DNA of 64,000 nucleotides, taken from the NCBI GenBank assembly GCA_028829895.1, contig CM054180.1, forward strand, positions 97,772,135 through 97,836,134, in the 5' to 3' direction. The first letter of the stretch is position 1. The number at the start of each line of letters is the position of its first letter. Both the position numbers and the translations under genes were made by a program. This document shows positions 58,501 through 64,000 of the stretch, piece by piece. Below the pieces are notes generated by a model. The model had not been told where the DNA came from. It made no database searches and saw only the letters and a program-made list of their open reading frames with translations. The DNA comes from Sinotaia quadrata. Lineage: Eukaryota > Mollusca > Gastropoda > Architaenioglossa > Viviparidae.

Positions 58501-61500
58501 ATTTACATGAGTGGTATTTGCACGGGTATCATTTGATTTGTACCATTTCACTTTACCAGCTTTCATTTTAATGCCATTTACATTGAAGAAAAACATTTTA
58601 GTTAGAGCTAGATATACTGTTCTTGTTTTAATGTATCACTGAGGCCATTGGCTGTGATTCTCAAAGTGCTTACATATGTTTTGTTTGAGAATTCTGTATA
58701 AAGTAATCATTGCCTGATAACTCTGGGATATAATTTGCCTCAGAATTACATAAATTTTGATTCCTATGCAAAAATATTACTTTTGATTCATGCAAATATC
58801 TGTTCAAAATTTCAGGAACACACATCTATTGCATAAATAGAGAAACATTTACATCATCTGTGTTTTTCCATGTTAATATAATTTTTGACTATCCAGAGTG
58901 GGTCTGACAATCTAGTCCATATGAATGGGGTTTTATAATATGTCCATTAGGTCTTAGTTTTTATCTGTGTGTATTTGAGCAAATGCTTGCAATTACATAT
59001 TTATTTCAATTCATCTTATGTTCCTGCTCAGGTGCTGTGTGTTATAACAGCTCCTATTAGCCTCATTATTGGAAACCAGCAAGATGCCACATTTGCATTT
59101 GTATCTCTGGCCATTGTACTCTGCAGTTTCCTGTCGATGGGGCTTATTTTTGTGCCCAAGGTATGTGCAGACATTTTGTTTAACCTTATTATGTACAGAT
59201 TTCTTCCCACCTATGATTTATTAAGAAAACTCAGTAGTAATCTGCATTCATTGATTTATAACACACACATACAGGGTTCATGTTCTTTCTTTGCATCTAG
59301 GTGTTTAACACATCTTTGTTTGGATCTGCATAGCAATGAACACATCCAACAAGGCACAAAAGTGGGAGTCAACACACAAAGTCATATCACATGAACAAGA
59401 AGAATAAATTCTCACCTTTTCCTTAATTTAGAAAGAAATCAACATATAAATTAGGAAGATTGAACATAGAATTATTGATTAACTCAGCCTTTAAATTAAA
59501 AAACTAAATCACTGCTGAACTAAATGCTGGGAATTAATTCTTAATCACATATGAGAAGTTAAATTTAGTTAGTATGTAACACACATAATAGAGAAATTTC
59601 CAAGAATGAAAAATATAATATTTAATTTAAAAACAAAACTAATTATATGCAGGGCTGCTGCATTACTGTTACAGTTAGAAATAACACTAATCCTCCTCAA
59701 GCCAAACATAAAATGTTACACTATTTGAGTGACAATTTTGCTAATAGAATAATCTATAATAGGGCTGTATTGCTAATGGTGGTAAACAGTAATAAACCTG
59801 ATTTCAAGCTAAAATGCCACACAGAACTGAAAACATTTGAACATTTAGCAAGGAAGTTACTGGCCATATAATGTCCATTAAGAAAATATCTAAAAAAAAC
59901 TTTGCCTACATTGATTTAATTATTAACACAATGACTGAAGTTATATTTGCATGATTAACCAGACGGTGCTTCTGATATTTAAAATCACAATGCATAAAAT
60001 GAACAAAATATAGGGCTAGCCTAAGACAAAATGAGCCCTTTGGTAACCTACAGATGGCACAATCTGGGACTAAAATGGTAAAGAGAAGATATATTCCAAA
60101 GAAAGAAAAAATACATTGTTTGTTTTTATTTTAAATGATCATTTTATTATGATAGTGCAAAACTTGGATAATAATGCCCGATGACCCAAAACTACATCGC
60201 CTGTTAAATATGCATTTTCTAAACTCATAAACTTAATGCATTCTTGCCATCAGAATATTGCCAGCTTCAGCAAAAGAACTATTGTCTAATATCTTTGAAC
60301 AGAAGCATAGATTATTTGCATGGTTTGTTATAAATATACTAATAATCTTAAATCAACTTTCAATAAGAAATCATGGACAACAAACTGTACAAACAATCTT
60401 GTCAAGTTAACTGAGAAAATGTATTTCAGACAACACTTTTGTGCATCACTTGATTTGTTTGCTTAAAAGCAGCCTTTACAAAATAATTAAGATGTGCATT
60501 GATAATATCGGTTAAGAATGCCTGTGTCCATGTGTCAATGACATCACGTACATTGCATTGATCTTCAGCAGTCAGCCATCCTAACTGCCCATCACACATT
60601 CACTTGATGATCCCTCATCCATCTATATGTAATTCTGAAAGTAGCATTATTTACACCATGTTTTACATAATTTTATTTTTAAAAAAATATTATTGAGCTG
60701 GCAAGTCACTGTGAAACTAGGATTTTCTTAACAAAAATCTAACAGTCAAAACAAACATTGAATAATAATACTAACTCTGCCAGAAAGTTAGGTGTCAGAA
60801 TGAAATTTGTAGTCATTATGATGACTTAATGTCCAGGATTTTCCTTCTGCACACTTCTATTTTTTAAAATATTGCATGCAGATACATACGACCCACTTTT
60901 ATTTCCATTTTTAGATATACACTGTACCTGTTTTCACTTGCCTCTTTGGCAGAAACTTAATGAAATATTTTCAAGTCTAATAATTACATTGCCCATGGTG
61001 TGTTGAAGAAATTTTATGCCCCTACCACCCTACCATATGCACGTATCTACATACCCATAGCATGTTGATATATTCCTTTCTTTGTGATCAAACATTTTTG
61101 ATGCTGTTATTACGTAAAAACATTTTTCTCTCTGTTTTAGTTTGTAATACATATATTTCATTTTTTGTATTTGCTTTATTTGTGGACATACCCACTGTTA
61201 AAAGTATTTTTACATTTTTTGTGTGTGTTTTTTATGTGGAGGTACTTATTGCTTGCGATATTTGTAAAGATTCTTTTTACTTATGTTTGTTCCAAAGCTA
61301 TGTTAAGATATGTTCAGCTGGAAATCCTTGATAAGGTTGTAAATTATTATGGTAAAATATAATCAGACAATTGTGCTATGTTCAAATCTGAGATGTTGAT
61401 TTTTAAGTTTCTATTAAAATATTAATTAAAATAGTGCCTTAAAATAAGGGAACATTGTAAGTTTCAAATTTCAGGTATTTACAAATTTATTTGAAATGTA

Positions 61501-63238
61501 GAGTTTTACCAAAGGTTTTTTCCTGATAATTTTTGGCATGGTTGGTCAATCATAATAGTCATAAAAACTATAATTTTTTTCCACTGATCAGTTGAATAAG
61601 AAAATGCACTCTGGCACTGCTTTAGTTCCATACTGGGTGACATTTTATTTAACACAAAATATAGTTTATGGTACTGATAATCTGTTTTCAGAAATCATTG
61701 TAATCACAAAAGACAAAGGGGTAACAATTAATATGTAAATGTGTGTGCAGATGATGGAGTTAGCAAAGCACCCACAGCGAGACTGTCAAGAGGTACGCAG
61801 TCTAACAGATTCTCTTGTCAGTCGAGAAGAAGAGGAGCGTCACCTACGCATGGTGAATGAAAATGAACAGCTCAAGAAACAAATTGCTGAGGTAAGCAAG
61901 TTGCACAAAGAGAGACTTTACTAGGGACAAATAATAAAAGCTAGACAGTTGTAGACAGTTGACAGATAAACAGAAAAGTCTGATAAATGAACTGGCAACA
62001 TTCAGTATATAACAAAAGTGTAGAATGAAACCAGTTTGCTTAAATATGTTAAAGACAAAACAATATTACAGTTGACACAATAGATATACAAAGTCTATGT
62101 AAATAATACTATGATAAGAGTTATAGTGTAATAACAGTCCACTTTAATAAGTGAGCACAATTTGATGAGAAATATTACTTGCAGTTTATCCCTCCCCCAC
62201 ACCCCATACTCCCCCCCCCCCCCCAGGAAAGATGATTCTAGAACAATAGAACAGCTGTAGTCTTGCTGAGGGAAGGCTTGACAGGCAAAGTTGCTGACTA
62301 AAGATGGGTGATTGACAGCTTGGTATAGGATGAGGTAGAGTGAAAGTCAATAATAATTATATAATAGCACTATGGTAGTATGTAGCCTTGAGCAGAACCA
62401 TGCCAAGCCAGAGACAAAATTTCTGTACAAATGGATTCAGAAGTGTTTCAGTAGAAGAAAGCTCCAGCATAGGAACCTCACATATATATATATATATATA
62501 TTGTGGCAATTTAATTCAGTGCAAATGGCTTGCATGTTTAGATCAATGTTTACATTCATGCAAGGAGCTAGTGACACAGAGGTAAGAGGTTTTAGGATGT
62601 TAGGATTCCTGAGAACCATAGATAAACCATGACTTGTCTGAAATGGCCTGACATTATGAGTATCTTCATATGCTGGAGAGCTATTGACATGCTGAGGAAA
62701 GTCACAAATCTCAAGTGTATGGTCTTAAGTGAGATACTGGTGTTTTTCCTCAGCACAGAGGGAAGGAGTGCCCTGCACTGCATTCCTGACTTTCTTTTAA
62801 AAAGTTTTTCCCCTCTTCAACATTTTTTCTTGTCAGTGTTTGGTATTGGTTGCATCACAGCCTAAAAATAAATCTCTGTTTTAGATGGAGGAAAGAGTGA
62901 AGGAGCTGAACATACGTCTACAGAACAAAATACAACACCATGGACTTACAATTTCTGGCACTGGCCCTGCAGCTGACCATAATGCTGTGGGCATTCTAGA
63001 TTCTGGCATCCACACTGGCACAGCTGTTTCTGCCAACACCAACACCGGCATCGTTGTAACTGCTCTAAAGTCCACCACAGGAAATCATGAAGGGGGTTAT
63101 GCAGTGCCACATATGACCCGATTCCATCTTGATGATGGCATAATTCCAGTAGATTCAAGCTCAGATTCAGAGGTGATCAACTGGTCAATCACAAGAAACT
63201 CCAAAGCCTCAGCATCAGATATAGAACCATTTTGTTGA
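31300..63238 (+). CDS. GABBR1: GABA-B receptor subunit 1 gene (18 coding exons)
   Basis: Class C GPCR subunit that binds GABA and pairs with subunit 2 at the plasma membrane. Exons: 31300-31542, 32372-32506, 33926-34096, 35291-35392, 36749-36814, 37913-38104, 38795-38934, 39449-39554, 42632-42695, 44329-44406, 44954-45104, 46505-46637, 47670-47777, 48547-48751, 49140-49267, 59032-59160, 61751-61891, 62885-63238. All phases close, giving 881 aa against ~844 for human GB1b. Residues 1-24 form a signal peptide, ~25-440 the Venus-flytrap with ligand-site equivalents Ser109, Ser132, Tyr258 and Glu329, then seven TMs (~449-715) and a coiled coil across the last two exons. There are no Sushi domains, so this is the GB1b-like form; a longer isoform could start upstream. 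The start is the first ATG before the signal peptide. Intron 4 is GC-AG. An LTR retrotransposon sits in intron 15. Confidence 0.96.
31543..32371. other. GABBR1 intron 1
   Basis: AT-rich with no recognised feature. Confidence 0.6.
32372..32506 (+). CDS. GABBR1: GABBR1 coding exon 2
   Basis: Residues 82-126. It contains [16 protein letters not shown], where Ser109 corresponds to the ligand-binding serine 246 of mammalian GB1a. Acceptor TCTCAG, donor GTGAGC. Confidence 0.97.
32815..33790 (+). repeat. GT-rich degenerate minisatellite in GABBR1 intron 2
   Basis: Nearly 1 kb of irregular GTGGTAGTGTGTAGTCACA-type units. It is strongly strand-asymmetric (G and T on the transcribed-sense strand) and ends about 135 bp before exon 3. 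Confidence 0.85.
33926..34096 (+). CDS. GABBR1: GABBR1 coding exon 3
   Basis: Residues 127-183. [12 protein letters not shown] keeps the second binding serine (Ser132), followed by [15 protein letters not shown] and [16 protein letters not shown]. Acceptor CCACAG, donor GTGAGT. Confidence 0.98.
34097..35290. other. GABBR1 intron 3
   Basis: AT-rich with no recognised gene or repeat. Confidence 0.6.
35291..35392 (+). CDS. GABBR1: GABBR1 coding exon 4 (GC donor)
   Basis: Residues 184-217, [18 protein letters not shown] through NAVRNLK. The only donor that keeps frame with RQDARIIVG in the next exon is AAAG-GCAAGA, a GC donor. Acceptor TTTTAG. Confidence 0.96.
35595..35915. repeat. Duplicated ~225-bp unit in GABBR1 intron 4
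   Basis: GCTAAAGCATCCTTGTCCTT...GCAATTGGGAGG...CATGTGGCCA occurs near 35608 and again near 35812 as GCTAAAGCATCCTTGACCTT. GGTCAAGATCATTTGCT-TGATG recurs as well. It may be a tandem copy of an unidentified repeat. Confidence 0.7.
36749..36814 (+). CDS. GABBR1: GABBR1 coding exon 5
   Basis: 22 codons (218-239): [14 protein letters not shown] through RRVFCQ. Acceptor CTACAG, donor GTGAGA. Confidence 0.97.
36938..37145 (-). mobile_element. tRNA-derived SINE copy 1
   Basis: Read on the minus strand from about 37145, an A-box-like ATCAGTGATAAGC is followed by CTATCAAGCT and a B box GGGTTCAAGCC. A body shared with 42003-42190 ends in an ATTATT-type tail. Pol III box spacing and order fit a tRNA-like head. 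Confidence 0.75.
37146..37912. other. GABBR1 intron 5, distal part
   Basis: Unique AT-rich sequence with a short (AC)n at about 37818-37838. Confidence 0.5.
37913..38104 (+). CDS. GABBR1: GABBR1 coding exon 6
   Basis: Residues 240-303. [15 protein letters not shown] contains Tyr258, equivalent to the ligand-contacting tyrosine of GB1. NCT at 271-273 is a potential N-glycosylation site. Acceptor TTACAG, donor GTCAGT. Confidence 0.97.
38105..38794. other. GABBR1 intron 6
   Basis: AT-rich with a repeated phrase (TTACATTTAAGTTTA) near 38525 and 38578. Nothing else recognised. Confidence 0.55.
38795..38934 (+). CDS. GABBR1: GABBR1 coding exon 7
   Basis: Residues 304-350 (split Lys). [19 protein letters not shown] includes Glu329, equivalent to the ligand-site glutamate. 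Acceptor TTGCAG, donor GTAAGC. Confidence 0.97.
39449..39554 (+). CDS. GABBR1: GABBR1 coding exon 8
   Basis: Residues 350-385: [20 protein letters not shown] through FLGIS. Acceptor TTACAG, donor GTAAGG. Confidence 0.96.
39555..40855. other. GABBR1 intron 8, proximal part
   Basis: Possibly includes the decayed N-terminal part of the downstream hAT element, but no clear domain can be read. Confidence 0.4.
40860..41575 (+). mobile_element. hAT transposase remnant (ZBED5/GTF2IRD2-like)
   Basis: In order on the plus strand, with frame changes: [78 protein letters not shown] and [20 protein letters not shown], ending CEKYCQVSH. This order matches the DIT-HLN-LN-QLQGKG ... FSSRFQDF ... SPF ... 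C-terminal tail of hAT transposases of the ZBED5/SCAND3/GTF2IRD2 type. Stops and frameshifts show it is dead. It lies in GABBR1 intron 8, sense orientation. Confidence 0.85.
41395..41545 (+). repeat. 45-bp tandem triplication inside the hAT remnant
   Basis: Three copies of a 45-bp unit beginning GCTTCATCCATCATG (15 codons, VAASSIM-IG pattern) in the C-terminal part of the transposase remnant, still in frame with each other. Confidence 0.9.
42003..42190 (-). mobile_element. tRNA-derived SINE copy 2
   Basis: Same family as 36938-37145. The minus strand shows ATCAGTGGTAAA, then GGGTTCAAGTCC (a good B-box match), then a body with TTTTTCTGTCAATCCTTACC and an ATTATTAAT-type tail. The two copies differ by many substitutions, so they are old. 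Confidence 0.75.
42632..42695 (+). CDS. GABBR1: GABBR1 coding exon 9
   Basis: Residues 386-407 (split Asn): [20 protein letters not shown]. Acceptor GTGCAG, donor GTAAGT. Confidence 0.95.
42696..43270. other. GABBR1 intron 9, proximal part
   Basis: AT-rich with no recognised feature. Confidence 0.55.
43283..43512. repeat. ~47-bp minisatellite in GABBR1 intron 9
   Basis: Five copies of a unit containing GGGATTGCTTACTTTGGAAC and ATCTAAATCTTG-AAAAACTT, with unit length varying by 2-4 bp. Confidence 0.9.
44329..44406 (+). CDS. GABBR1: GABBR1 coding exon 10
   Basis: Residues 407-433, [19 protein letters not shown] through EKWIG. NGT and NLT are potential N-glycosylation sites. Acceptor TTTCAG, donor GTTTGT. 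Confidence 0.94.
   Translation: MELITSLVSMTTYLIILLGMIEKNG
44499..44513 (+). repeat. (G)15 homopolymer
   Basis: Fifteen consecutive G residues about 90 bp after GABBR1 exon 10. It could form a G-rich RNA structure and is prone to length error. Confidence 0.95.
44954..45104 (+). CDS. GABBR1: GABBR1 coding exon 11 (TM1)
   Basis: Residues 433-483. [11 protein letters not shown] links the ligand domain to TM1 (about 449-476), which ends before the basic NYRNRHRR. Acceptor TTACAG, donor GTAAGT. Confidence 0.96.
45105..46504. other. GABBR1 intron 11
   Basis: AT-rich with no recognised gene or repeat. Confidence 0.6.
46505..46637 (+). CDS. GABBR1: GABBR1 coding exon 12 (TM2)
   Basis: Residues 483-527. 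[19 protein letters not shown] then FLLGLDG form TM2, ending at the extracellular cysteine LVCQ. Acceptor TTTCAG, donor GTAAGT. Confidence 0.97.
46638..47669. other. GABBR1 intron 12
   Basis: AT-rich with no recognised gene or repeat. Confidence 0.6.
47670..47777 (+). CDS. GABBR1: GABBR1 coding exon 13 (TM3)
   Basis: Residues 528-563. [20 protein letters not shown] is TM3 with the conserved SYGSMF-K-W motif, then a basic intracellular loop. Acceptor TGACAG, donor GTATGT. Confidence 0.97.
48120..48440. repeat. 52-bp minisatellite with palindromic core
   Basis: About six copies of a 52-bp unit. Each contains TAATGGTTCAACCATTA, a perfect 8-bp-arm palindrome around a single C, and CACAATTAATCATGAAAATGG. 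It ends about 100 bp before GABBR1 exon 14. Confidence 0.92.
48547..48751 (+). CDS. GABBR1: GABBR1 coding exon 14 (TM4)
   Basis: Residues 564-632. TM4 spans about 570-592, followed by [16 protein letters not shown] and the extracellular PQLEHC. Acceptor ACCCAG, donor GTATGT. Confidence 0.97.
49140..49267 (+). CDS. GABBR1: GABBR1 coding exon 15 (TM5)
   Basis: Residues 632-674. TM5, then [20 protein letters not shown] and MSIYNVV at the TM6 start. Acceptor CTGCAG, donor GTAAGT. The next intron carries the LTR element. Confidence 0.97.
49469..51196 (+). repeat. 5' LTR (1,728 bp)
   Basis: TG...CA ends with a 6-bp inverted terminus (TGTCAC/GTGACA). TATA-like CTATATAAG lies at 49864-49872, bZIP/CRE-like TGACGT at 50481 and TTACGTCA at 50493, and AATAAA at 50974 and 51000. 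No difference from the 3' LTR was found on reading, and offsets are constant at 7,001 bp. Confidence 0.97.
51199..51216 (+). promoter_or_regulatory. Primer binding site candidate
   Basis: TGGTGACCACTGACCGTG starts 2 bp after the LTR. It begins with TGG, the complement of a tRNA CCA end. The primer tRNA was not identified. Confidence 0.75.
51217..51661 (+). other. Retrotransposon leader
   Basis: About 445 bp of noncoding leader between the PBS and the gag-pol start, with no long frame. It would hold any packaging signal. Confidence 0.6.
51662..56338 (+). CDS. gag-pol: Gag-Pol polyprotein, integrase before reverse transcriptase
   Basis: One 1,558-codon frame starting at ATG 51662, with no frameshift or internal stop. 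Residues 1-260 form a charged Glu/Lys/Arg coiled coil with a 40-residue repeat. About 265-330 is a Gag matrix/capsid-like region, 334-419 a SCAN-like capsid C-terminal segment, and Cys479-X2-Cys-X4-His-X4-Cys492 a zinc knuckle. The aspartic protease has Asp525-Thr-Gly. Integrase has an HHCC finger (His710, His717, Cys747, Cys750), an Asp780/Asp840/Glu876 core with 35-residue D-E spacing and WRGPYR at 1015. RT follows at ~1120-1300 with FFDD (1288-1291), then RNase H starting near Asp1439. All key catalytic residues are present, so it could be active. Ty3/Gypsy normally has RT-RH-IN; this order and the SCAN-like capsid indicate the Gmr1 group. Confidence 0.97.
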   Translation: MAELVNIKKELMAMGREFGYEKAELKKYVDEEIAKWYVAKENEAKEARELEDKRNELEEKRQVAKDLEMQTLRELEEKRSKEARELEEKRSKEAIELEEKRQVAKDLEMQTLRELEEKRSKEARELEEKRSKEAIELEDKRQLAKQLEMQNLRELEEKRAKEARELEDRKNELEEKRAKEARDFKEKEIQDMREIELLKIQSARDLEDKRQEVEEKKLKLKARAHQEQLELAKQEVTAREKLLDGTAKQQAELNKPRTRLAFFNPEVETIDEFLTRFDSFIANFNYTDIEKKQQLGQILQGESSRAFTDLTRDPAITYADLKTGLMRTFQCTAEGFRKMFRRAIPKANDTMQAFGTRLRHYLDRWIDLTDIQKTYEGLFDLILRDQFLHIAPPAMTTYLQRNPPTNFCDMLKLADTYNDYPDPVITRSAPRPPPTNRQKYTPKLNRPMAKSEKPEPVQRTYTKSQDVRRHTRDSPPMTCYTCKGKGHSSQNCPSPRDVKVCTETGATLKTQQATVNGQKVKILVDTGASISCINAKLVRPEQYLRGSVRIRCVMGHLSTCPRATVHVTSPVFSGTVTAAVIRDMQFGFILSPGQCDAHTDGIYPVLPVTTRAQRERSKQGPPALKIVENTFPQLTPSQLSHLQQEDKSLSSMLKLARKNTITSSKYATMTYFLKDGLAFRRTDYKENDTRSTTCLFTPTPLRPLILSFAHDSIMSGHQGTRRTEQRVREDFFWPGLSRDVRSYVRTCMQCQQHIDRGRVSRVPLEIVPTVEEPFLKVAVDIIGPIIPAAEGGYRYILTIVDFATRYPEAVALKGITAIEVADALIDVFSRTGVPREILSDQGTQFTSAMMAETMRLLACKQLFSSPYHAQSNGAVERFNGTIKKMLIKMASEQPDQWPRFLAPLLFAYRELPQESTGYSPFQLLYGRQPRGPLKLIKETWVKGDTVTDGKDVHTYVAELRQRLTETCHLAQENIREKQPRYKRNFDRTAVERDLEPGQLVLLLRPTHNNRMQMHWRGPYRVIKRVKQNDYSIQIGNKQKIYHINMLKRYYERSDEQIQNVNVALIQLEDSNFRTDMMSAETTPNPAVTVDQVEIDSNLTVEQRDAMSNLLHRHARIFTDQPGHSDLVEHRIKLLSDKPIRLKQYPQKYESTKYIAEQVREMQKQGVIEQSISPYSSPVVLVKKKDGTLRFCVDYRQLNEITEFDAEPIPNQDELFAKLTKAHYFSKFDMCKGYWQLSVAIDDRPKTAFPTPLGLFQFCRLPFGLANAPATFARFMRKLPLESVDALNFFDDILVATGTWDQHLSSVGGLLDILERHRLTVKPSKVRAGFREIEFLGHIISDGQIGPNLDLTAAIRDMTLPTTKKQVRAVLGLVGYYRKFVPNFSTLLKPLTDLTGNKQPTKIRWTAECSTALEKVKDILTSKPVLQLPDFDKRFIVRTDASDEGLGAILLQETDDEYLPVAYASKKLLDRETRYSTIEKECLAIVWALKKFSAYLYSKPFILQCDHKPLTYLRTSMYDNARLTRWTLLLQEYSFVVEHIAGRENSGADALSRHAITAI
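51841..52200 (+). repeat. 120-bp tandem repeat coding the Gag coiled coil
   Basis: 51841-51960 and 51961-52080 are near-identical (one base difference seen near 52077). 52081-52200 is a diverged third copy. Each unit codes 40 residues of alternating RELEEKR and KEA blocks. Confidence 0.95.
56339..56469 (+). other. Retrotransposon 3' untranslated segment with polypurine tract
   Basis: Short region after the stop, containing GAGAGAGGATAGTCTCTCC (an imperfect hairpin). It ends with AAGAAGGGGG at 56459-56468, the expected plus-strand primer, one base before the 3' LTR. Confidence 0.85.
56470..58197 (+). repeat. 3' LTR (1,728 bp)
   Basis: Copy of 49469-51196 at a constant 7,001-bp offset with no indel and no mismatch noticed. 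In the GABBR1 transcript its AATAAA signals (57975, 58001) are in sense. Confidence 0.97.
58203..59031. other. GABBR1 intron 15, distal part
   Basis: The first 200 bp repeat loosely (GTAGACAAACTGA-type units, GGATGGATGG). The rest is AT-rich with no recognised feature. Confidence 0.55.
59032..59160 (+). CDS. GABBR1: GABBR1 coding exon 16 (TM6-TM7)
   Basis: Residues 675-717. [19 protein letters not shown] completes TM6, and TM7 ends at LIFVPK. Acceptor GCTCAG, donor GTATGT. Confidence 0.97.
59161..61750. other. GABBR1 intron 16
   Basis: 2.6 kb of AT-rich sequence. Open frames at 59647-59871 and 61062-61362 have no recognisable domain. Confidence 0.55.
61751..61891 (+). CDS. GABBR1: GABBR1 coding exon 17 (tail, first half of coiled coil)
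   Basis: Residues 718-764. The cytoplasmic tail leads into the heptad-rich [11 protein letters not shown]. Acceptor GTGCAG, donor GTAAGC. Retaining the intron would add ten residues ([10 protein letters not shown]) and stop. Confidence 0.93.
61892..62884. other. GABBR1 intron 17
   Basis: Contains a (C)14 tract at 62211-62224 and a short (TA)n at about 62484-62502. No gene was recognised. Confidence 0.6.
62885..63238 (+). CDS. GABBR1: GABBR1 terminal coding exon 18
   Basis: Residues 765-881 and stop TGA at 63236-63238. It begins [16 protein letters not shown], the second half of the coiled coil, then a Gly/Thr/His-rich tail with [13 protein letters not shown] and a final EPFC. No RSRR-type ER-retention motif follows the coil. 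Acceptor TTTTAG. Confidence 0.93.
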   Translation: MEERVKELNIRLQNKIQHHGLTISGTGPAADHNAVGILDSGIHTGTAVSANTNTGIVVTALKSTTGNHEGGYAVPHMTRFHLDDGIIPVDSSSDSEVINWSITRNSKASASDIEPFC

Positions 63239-63260
63239 GCCGTAAATGTAACAAAGCCTA

Positions 63261-63266
63261 AATAAA
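63261..63266 (+). terminator. GABBR1 poly(A) signal candidate
   Basis: AATAAA lies 23 bp after the stop codon. Other weaker signals lie further on, so a longer 3' UTR is possible. Confidence 0.5.
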
Positions 63267-64000
63267 AATTTGGAATTTGCTCACTTATCCATTTAATTGT
63301 TTTAATTAATAATTAAATTTCTGCAAGTTTTAAACAGTAAAAGAAATAAATCTTTGATATTTTTGTTTTAATACAATATATTTAGAATCTCTTATCATAT
63401 ATATATTTAGAATCTCTTATCATAATTTAACAGTTTTAAATGCTGGATTAAATTTTAATTAATTGAGTTAATTTGCTATTATTTCAGAGTTTACTTGTAA
63501 GATTGTATGATAGCCTTATGTTTAAACTGTGTGCAGCTATTGCGGCATGATAAGTTTTCTTACATCAAATTACTTAGGCCTAATTAATATAGACATGTAC
63601 ATTTCTGCATAATATAGTGCAATAGTAGCTCTATCAAGGACAGTACTAATAGTCAACTTGTCAGCATTCTGTATAGAAATTCTCATTAGTTTTGCAAAAT
63701 AACTGTATCATAAAGCATTTTAAACATGAGAACAGGGGACCTGTGTCTAAGCCATATTTCCCATATACCACTTAGTATATTGTTCCAATGTTTGAAATTG
63801 CCTTTATTATATCAATGTAATCACTTCTGTAAGAGCTGTTAATATAGTAACTAAGACTAATAAGTTATTGCATATAGGCAGTCTCTTTTCATTCGTGTAA
63901 AATTGAAAATAATTATTTGTAGATTTGTGTGATTTATTGTTGTAACTGTTTATTTAAAAGTAGATACATCAGTGAACAGTCTATACACTGTTCTTCAGGC
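63267..64000. other. 3' flank or 3' UTR of GABBR1
   Basis: AT-rich sequence with a short duplicated phrase (AGAATCTCTTATCAT, twice at about 63385-63425) and no gene seen. Confidence 0.5.

Noticed and set aside
62372..62865. Overlapping frames in GABBR1 intron 17
   Set aside because: Short, in conflicting frames and without recognisable domains. Exons 17 and 18 join in phase without them.

Overview
The window is AT-rich, intron-rich animal nuclear DNA. It holds two conserved metazoan genes, many minisatellites, tRNA-derived SINE copies, several decayed LINE and DNA-transposon remnants, and one intact LTR retrotransposon. The protein features and repeat types suggest a lophotrochozoan, most likely a mollusc and possibly a gastropod. 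That is an inference from gene and repeat style, not from a database search.

Region 1 (about 1-24,740, minus strand): a 13-coding-exon carnitine O-acetyltransferase gene (CRAT). All exon junctions keep phase and the predicted protein is 609 aa. It carries the catalytic His, the STS motif and a C-terminal AKL peroxisomal signal. Its introns contain two LINE fragments in the sense orientation, one LINE RNase H remnant in antisense, and many tandem repeats. One repeat is a 66-bp/22-bp array that touches the donor of coding exon 5.

Region 2 (about 24,740-31,300): the head-to-head intergenic region between CRAT and the next gene. It contains a cluster of inverted TTGTGATATAA-type motifs, a (CA)n tract and no recognised gene.

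Region 3 (31,300-63,238, plus strand): a GABA-B receptor subunit 1 gene (GABBR1) with 18 coding exons and an 881-aa prediction. It has a signal peptide, a Venus-flytrap ligand-binding domain, seven transmembrane segments and a cytoplasmic coiled coil. One intron is GC-AG. Its introns hold a GT-rich minisatellite, a ZBED5-like hAT transposase remnant, two tRNA-derived SINE copies and a 52-bp tandem array carrying palindromes.

Inserted in the GABBR1 intron between TM5 and TM6 is a complete 8.7-kb Ty3/Gypsy-type element (49,469-58,197) in sense orientation. Its two 1,728-bp LTRs look identical, it has a 5-bp target duplication, and it carries a single open 1,558-codon gag-pol frame. Integrase lies upstream of reverse transcriptase, the reverse of the usual Ty3/Gypsy order, and the capsid region is SCAN-like. 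These are two hallmarks of the Gmr1 group. This is the most remarkable item in the window, because it looks very young and sits inside a neurotransmitter receptor gene.
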